The notes below the pieces were generated by a model. It was not told where the DNA came from, ran no database searches, and saw only the letters and a program-made list of their open reading frames with translations. 7,433 nucleotides of DNA, from contig CAKTOH010000039.1 of assembly GCA_934589705.1 (NCBI GenBank), forward strand, positions 1 to 7,433. The letters run 5' to 3'. Positions 4,078 to 7,433 of this stretch are shown here, piece after piece; position 1 is the stretch's first letter; each line of letters opens with the position of its first letter. The DNA comes from an uncultured Oscillospiraceae bacterium. Its GTDB lineage: Bacteria; Bacillota; Clostridia; Oscillospirales; Oscillospiraceae. Made by a program: the position numbers and the translations under genes.

Positions 4078-7000
4078 ATGGAAGCTCTGTTTCTGAAAAT
4101 TCTGAGTCTGAGCCTGGGGGCTACCTATGTGGCGGCTGCGGTGATTGCGCTGCGGTTTCTTCTGAAGCGGACACCCAGGTGGATCGTGTGCGCAATGTGG
4201 GGACTGGTAGCCATCCGGCTGCTGTGCCCATTCACGCTGGAAAGTGCCGTGAGCCTGGCACCTTCCCCGGATTTCCGGTCTGTTCCGTTGATTTCCGCAA
4301 ATCAGCCGGAGACACCCGGGCAAACACCCAGACCCTCTGCCGCTCAGCCCGCCCAGGCGGGAGCAGCCCAGGTACCAACCGAGAGCCCGGCGCAAGCCCC
4401 GGCGTCCGCCCCGGCGGAAACCCCGGTGGAATCCCAGACACCGACCCAAAGCAGAATTGCGCTGTTTGCCAGGGTGTGGCTGCTGGGCGCAGCGGGAATG
4501 CTGGGATATCTGATTTTCAGCACCCTTCGGCTTCACCGCCGGGTGGGCGTTTCCATCCCGATGGCGGAAAACATCCGATGCAGCGAGTCCGTGGATACCC
4601 CATTTGTGCTGGGTCTGCTCCGTCCGGTGATCTACCTTCCTGCTTCGGTCAGCCCGGAGGACATTCCCTATGTGCTGGCGCATGAACGAACCCACATCCG
4701 GCGGCGGGATCACTGGTGGAAGCCTCTGGGTTTTGTGCTGCTGAGCGTCTACTGGTTCAATCCGGTGCTGTGGCTGGCTTACGTCCTGCTCTGCCGGGAC
4801 ATTGAGGCGGCCTGTGACGAGCGGGTCATTCGGGATATGGCCGCCGAGGGTCGCCGAGCCTACTCTACCGCGCTGCTCCATTGCAGCATGAGCCGGGACG
4901 CAATCGCCGCCTGCCCCCTGGCCTTCGGGGAGACCGGGGTCAAGGAACGGATCCGGGCGGTGGCCAGCTACAAAAAGCCCGCCTTCTGGACAATTCTCGC
5001 CGGAATTGTCCTGGGCATCCTCATCGGCGTGTGCTTCCTGACCAGCCCGGAAACGGCCGGAATCAAGCCCAAGGACATCACACCGCAGGGCATGACGCTG
5101 CAATGCCGCCGAGCCTCCCGATTGGAAATCACCGACTGCCGCCTGGAATACCAGGATGGGGCACAGTGGAAGACGGTGGCACGGCTGGGTTCTTTCATGG
5201 AGCCGGACAGTGCTTCTCCCATGGGGCCGGACATTTCCTTCAGGGCGGAGGGTCGGGGCTGGCAGGTGGATTGGTCGTTGAATTACGGAATGCTGCTGCC
5301 CGGAACCTACCGACTGAGCCTGACCTGTACCGACCTGGACACCGGCGAAAGCCTGGACTATCCGGTGGAATTCAACCAGAAGAGCAGCGGGGTTTATCTG
5401 TGGCGAAATACGGACGACCCTGCCGTGGATACGCCCCGCGAGGACACCGACATTCTCCGGGTACCCGGGCGGGGAATGTTCTGGCTGACCGTCGATGAAA
5501 AGAACGGGGAAAGGGGCCTGTGGAATGACCTGACCGGGGAAAGTCTGTTCCCGGAGGAAGTGCGCAGCGTGGCCTTTGCCGATCAGAACGGGGACGGCGT
5601 GTGCGAGGTGTACGGCGTGGTTAACAGCTGGGGCGAGGGTGACGCCAAGATCCGGGATGTGTGTTGCTACGACCTGGCCACAAAGCAAAAGTACACGCTC
5701 CAGGGGAACGATGCCGATTTCAACACCCTGCTGGTGCGGGACAACCGGCTGTACCTGATGCAGCAGTGGTACCCGGAGAATGTCCAGTACGGCGTTTCTC
5801 AGTGCTATCTGCTGGCGCTGACGGACAACGGTCTGGAAACGCAGAAGTTGGATCGAGCCGGTCAGGCCATGACCACCCAGCTGGTGGAAATGGAGACCTG
5901 TGGCCTGAGATGGATTACCATGAACAGCCAACAGATGGCCGAAATGGGGAAGCTTCTGCAAAATCTGAAGGGGCATGTTCAGCCCGCTTCCCCGGAGGCG
6001 CTGACCCAGGCACTGGAAAACCCGATGAGCGTCCATTCCGTGAAGCTGAGCTACACCCTGGGCTATCGGGTGCTGAATTTCAGCCGGGACTACAGCCTGA
6101 TCTGGGAGGACGGCAGCGAGAACGCCTATGTGATTGCCGATCCGGAGCCGCTGAGAACCTTCCTGACCCAGCTGACGGACGGGGTGCGGAACTGGGAAAC
6201 CAGCGGCACGCCCTTCGCAGGCGAAGAAGATGCCTGGAAGTGGATGTCGAATGTCACCGCCGATGCCATTTCCTCGGCCAAGGCGAATGTCTGTCTGGAA
6301 TATGTGCGAACCGGAAACAGGACAAGTTCTTCTGTGACCGCCGGTTCCCTGAACCGGCAGACTTTGGAGCAGTTGTTTGCGATCCTGAATGAAATTCCGC
6401 AGGATGCGCTCTCTGCGGGGAAGCCGCTGACGGATGATTCCTTCCGGGATGCGGTGGTACCCTATAGTGAAGAAGGCTGCGGCATTTCCCTGCTGGACGG
6501 GGTGAACCATCTGGCCATCGGTATCAGCTGGACGAAGGAGGAAACGGCCATCTTAATAACCTCCCAGACGGAGCAGTACGATGCCCGGTGGAGCGGGGAA
6601 AAAGACACGCTGAAAGCCCATCGGTGGGTGATACAGGACGAGAAGCTGGATGCCTTCCTGGAGGATTTCTGGAAGGAGCCGCCGGTGATTTTCTACACCG
6701 TAGGCGCGGAATACGACTGGCAGACCCCGGTGAAGTTCCGGTATGAGGACTTTTCCCTGAACCTGAATCTGATCGAGGGCTGGGTCTATGAGGAAGTGCC
6801 CTTCAACGGGGAGAGCACAGGCGTTCGCTGCCGCCCCGGCGATGAGACGACGGGCTGGCTCTATTTCAGCTATTGGCCGGAGGGTTACGCCCCGGTGGAA
6901 ACCGACCGCTACATTTCGGAGGGCTACTGGGACACGCGCACCTATACCAGCTTCCCGGCCTCCGCGGAAACCGAGGGCACCAGGGACGCAATCTGGTCCT

Positions 7001-7137
7001 ATTCTGGGCACAGATCCCTGGCTCATGGGGATTACGTTGTGATCAACCAGGGTGCGGACGGCTGGTTCCGGGCATATTCTGACCAGATTCTTGACACGAC
7101 CACACTGGCGGATGCCGGACTGGGGGAGGCGGGCTAG
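4078..7137 (+). CDS. BlaR1-like M56-family membrane metalloprotease/sensor with large non-PBP ectodomain
   Basis: A 1019-residue signal-transducing protease. Membrane segments lie at about 4-28, 34-53 and 127-149, with a Pro/Ala/Thr-rich linker (about 75-125) between the second and third. The zinc-protease domain follows: HEXXH as HERTH at 202-206 in AHERTHIRRRDHWW, a hydrophobic helix at 216-238, and Glu243 in IEAACDE as the expected third zinc ligand. A last membrane helix is at about 303-321. Outside lie nearly 700 residues: an Ig-like segment (about 335-432, ...LPGTYRLSLTCTD...YPVEF), a region with a calcium-loop-like DQNGDGVCE (502-510), a middle region, and a final domain (about 885-1019, FSLNLNLIEGWVYEE...). 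No penicillin-binding SxxK...SxN...KTG set is evident, so the ligand is probably not a beta-lactam. The ATG has AAGGGAG 9 bases upstream. It should act on the repressor encoded just before it. No clear intrinsic terminator follows, only palindromic repeats. Confidence 0.9.
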   Translation: MEALFLKILSLSLGATYVAAAVIALRFLLKRTPRWIVCAMWGLVAIRLLCPFTLESAVSLAPSPDFRSVPLISANQPETPGQTPRPSAAQPAQAGAAQVPTESPAQAPASAPAETPVESQTPTQSRIALFARVWLLGAAGMLGYLIFSTLRLHRRVGVSIPMAENIRCSESVDTPFVLGLLRPVIYLPASVSPEDIPYVLAHERTHIRRRDHWWKPLGFVLLSVYWFNPVLWLAYVLLCRDIEAACDERVIRDMAAEGRRAYSTALLHCSMSRDAIAACPLAFGETGVKERIRAVASYKKPAFWTILAGIVLGILIGVCFLTSPETAGIKPKDITPQGMTLQCRRASRLEITDCRLEYQDGAQWKTVARLGSFMEPDSASPMGPDISFRAEGRGWQVDWSLNYGMLLPGTYRLSLTCTDLDTGESLDYPVEFNQKSSGVYLWRNTDDPAVDTPREDTDILRVPGRGMFWLTVDEKNGERGLWNDLTGESLFPEEVRSVAFADQNGDGVCEVYGVVNSWGEGDAKIRDVCCYDLATKQKYTLQGNDADFNTLLVRDNRLYLMQQWYPENVQYGVSQCYLLALTDNGLETQKLDRAGQAMTTQLVEMETCGLRWITMNSQQMAEMGKLLQNLKGHVQPASPEALTQALENPMSVHSVKLSYTLGYRVLNFSRDYSLIWEDGSENAYVIADPEPLRTFLTQLTDGVRNWETSGTPFAGEEDAWKWMSNVTADAISSAKANVCLEYVRTGNRTSSSVTAGSLNRQTLEQLFAILNEIPQDALSAGKPLTDDSFRDAVVPYSEEGCGISLLDGVNHLAIGISWTKEETAILITSQTEQYDARWSGEKDTLKAHRWVIQDEKLDAFLEDFWKEPPVIFYTVGAEYDWQTPVKFRYEDFSLNLNLIEGWVYEEVPFNGESTGVRCRPGDETTGWLYFSYWPEGYAPVETDRYISEGYWDTRTYTSFPASAETEGTRDAIWSYSGHRSLAHGDYVVINQGADGWFRAYSDQILDTTTLADAGLGEAG

Positions 7138-7140
7138 TCA

Positions 7141-7433
7141 CTCCGGAGGCTACCGCACGACGCATGTTATTGTGAGGAGGCCGAAGGTCAATGTGACCCC
7201 TTCCAGGGATTCCCTCCGGTCACAATCCCCCGGTTTTTCCGGGAGCTATCGTACAACACATGTCATTGCGAACCAGCGTCGCAACGCTGGTGTGGCAATC
7301 CGTTCCCAAAGCCTTCCCTTGGGGGAAGGTGGCTCGCGCGTCTCACGCAAGCGCGAGACGGATGAGGGCAAAGGCTCCCCTTGCTGATCAAGGGGAGCTG
7401 CCCCAGTGCGCACACTGGGGCTGAGGGGATCAG
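7141..7433. repeat. Cluster of palindromic intergenic repeats, no gene
   Basis: At least four hairpin-forming units fill the region to the window edge. Unit A (7145-7226) has an outer stem ATTGTGA/TCACAAT and an inner GGTCA/TGACC. Unit B (7241-7299) begins with 31 bases matching 23 of 31 at 7145-7175 and has stems ATTGC/GCAAT and ACCAGCGT/ACGCTGGT. Unit C (about 7309-7370) has CCTTCCC/GGGAAGG and CTCGCGC/GCGCGAG. Unit D (7374-7433) has GCTCCCCTT/AAGGGGAGC and CCCCAGTG/CACTGGGG. Such elements (CCTTCCCTTGGGGGAAGGTGGC..., GGCTCCCCTTG...AAGGGGAGC) are familiar to me as multicopy intergenic repeats of gut Clostridia. One may serve as the end of the M56 transcript. No protein gene is supported. Confidence 0.8.

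Noticed and set aside
4068..4685. A 205-codon plus-strand open frame inside the M56 gene
   Set aside because: It is an overlapping frame of the M56 coding region with Gly/Pro/Ser/Arg-rich low complexity and no domain features.
3667..6510. A 947-codon open frame on the minus strand antisense to the BlaI/M56 operon
   Set aside because: It covers two well-supported plus-strand genes. Its translation is low-complexity (His, Gln, Gly, Arg, Pro), has no domain or signal sequence, and reflects GC-rich codon bias on the opposite strand.
4078..7137. Beta-lactam resistance regulator (true BlaR1/MecR1)
   Set aside because: The protease half fits, but no penicillin-binding sensor motifs are visible and no beta-lactamase or penicillin-binding protein gene is in the window.
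7052..7387. A 111-codon plus-strand open frame at the right edge, with repeated SGxYRTTHVI
   Set aside because: The repeated peptide comes from the duplicated palindromic DNA element; the frame starts inside the M56 gene and ends in repeats.
7141..7433. CRISPR array
   Set aside because: The repeats differ from each other, are internally palindromic, and lack regular spacing or unique spacers.

Overview
The window looks like chromosome of a gut-type Clostridia, most likely Oscillospiraceae (Faecalibacterium/Gemmiger/Oscillibacter-like). The reasons are the Clostridia-type 5S rRNA tail at the left edge, canonical AAAGGAGG-type ribosome binding sites, PadR and BlaI/BlaR1-type regulators, small secreted proteins of types common in these genomes, and a run of GC-rich palindromic intergenic repeats at the right edge. 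This placement rests on pattern recognition, not on a search.

Layout. (1) 1-111: 3' end of 5S rRNA and its terminator, closing an rRNA operon. (2) 112-357: no gene; a perfect 14-bp hairpin and, facing left, the terminator of the next operon. (3) 358-1280, minus strand: an operon encoding a small membrane protein with a HAAS-like cytosolic domain, then a signal-peptide-bearing secreted protein. (4) 1252-1408: a divergent promoter region. (5) 1409-2431, plus strand: a lipoprotein and a second small secreted protein. (6) 2432-2641: hairpins, including the terminator of the next minus-strand operon. (7) 2642-3426, minus strand: PadR regulator plus a paralogue of the HAAS-like membrane protein. 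(8) 3424-3708: a second copy of the divergent promoter region, then the promoter and operators of the next operon. (9) 3709-7137, plus strand: a BlaI/MecI-type repressor and a 1019-residue M56 (BlaR1-like) metalloprotease-sensor whose large extracytoplasmic part is not a penicillin-binding domain. (10) 7141-7433: a cluster of palindromic repeats with no gene.

How the parts may work together. The divergent promoter regions at about 1243-1408 and 3390-3570 are clearly copies of each other: a 23-nt core is identical, promoter spacings are the same, and a GTGAACCCCATGGGC leader motif is shared. The flanking genes have been lost in a complementary way. Copy 1 has no PadR gene but keeps the plus-strand lipoprotein; copy 2 keeps PadR, but its plus-strand ribosome binding site leads to no gene. 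I infer that the single remaining PadR may control both regions, linking the two HAAS-like membrane proteins and the exported proteins into one regulon. Next to it sits an apparently self-contained BlaI/BlaR1-type signalling pair with its own promoter and tandem operator-like repeats. The PadR frame itself lacks its expected stop and runs on into the next gene past a G5 tract, which suggests a one-base frameshift there.
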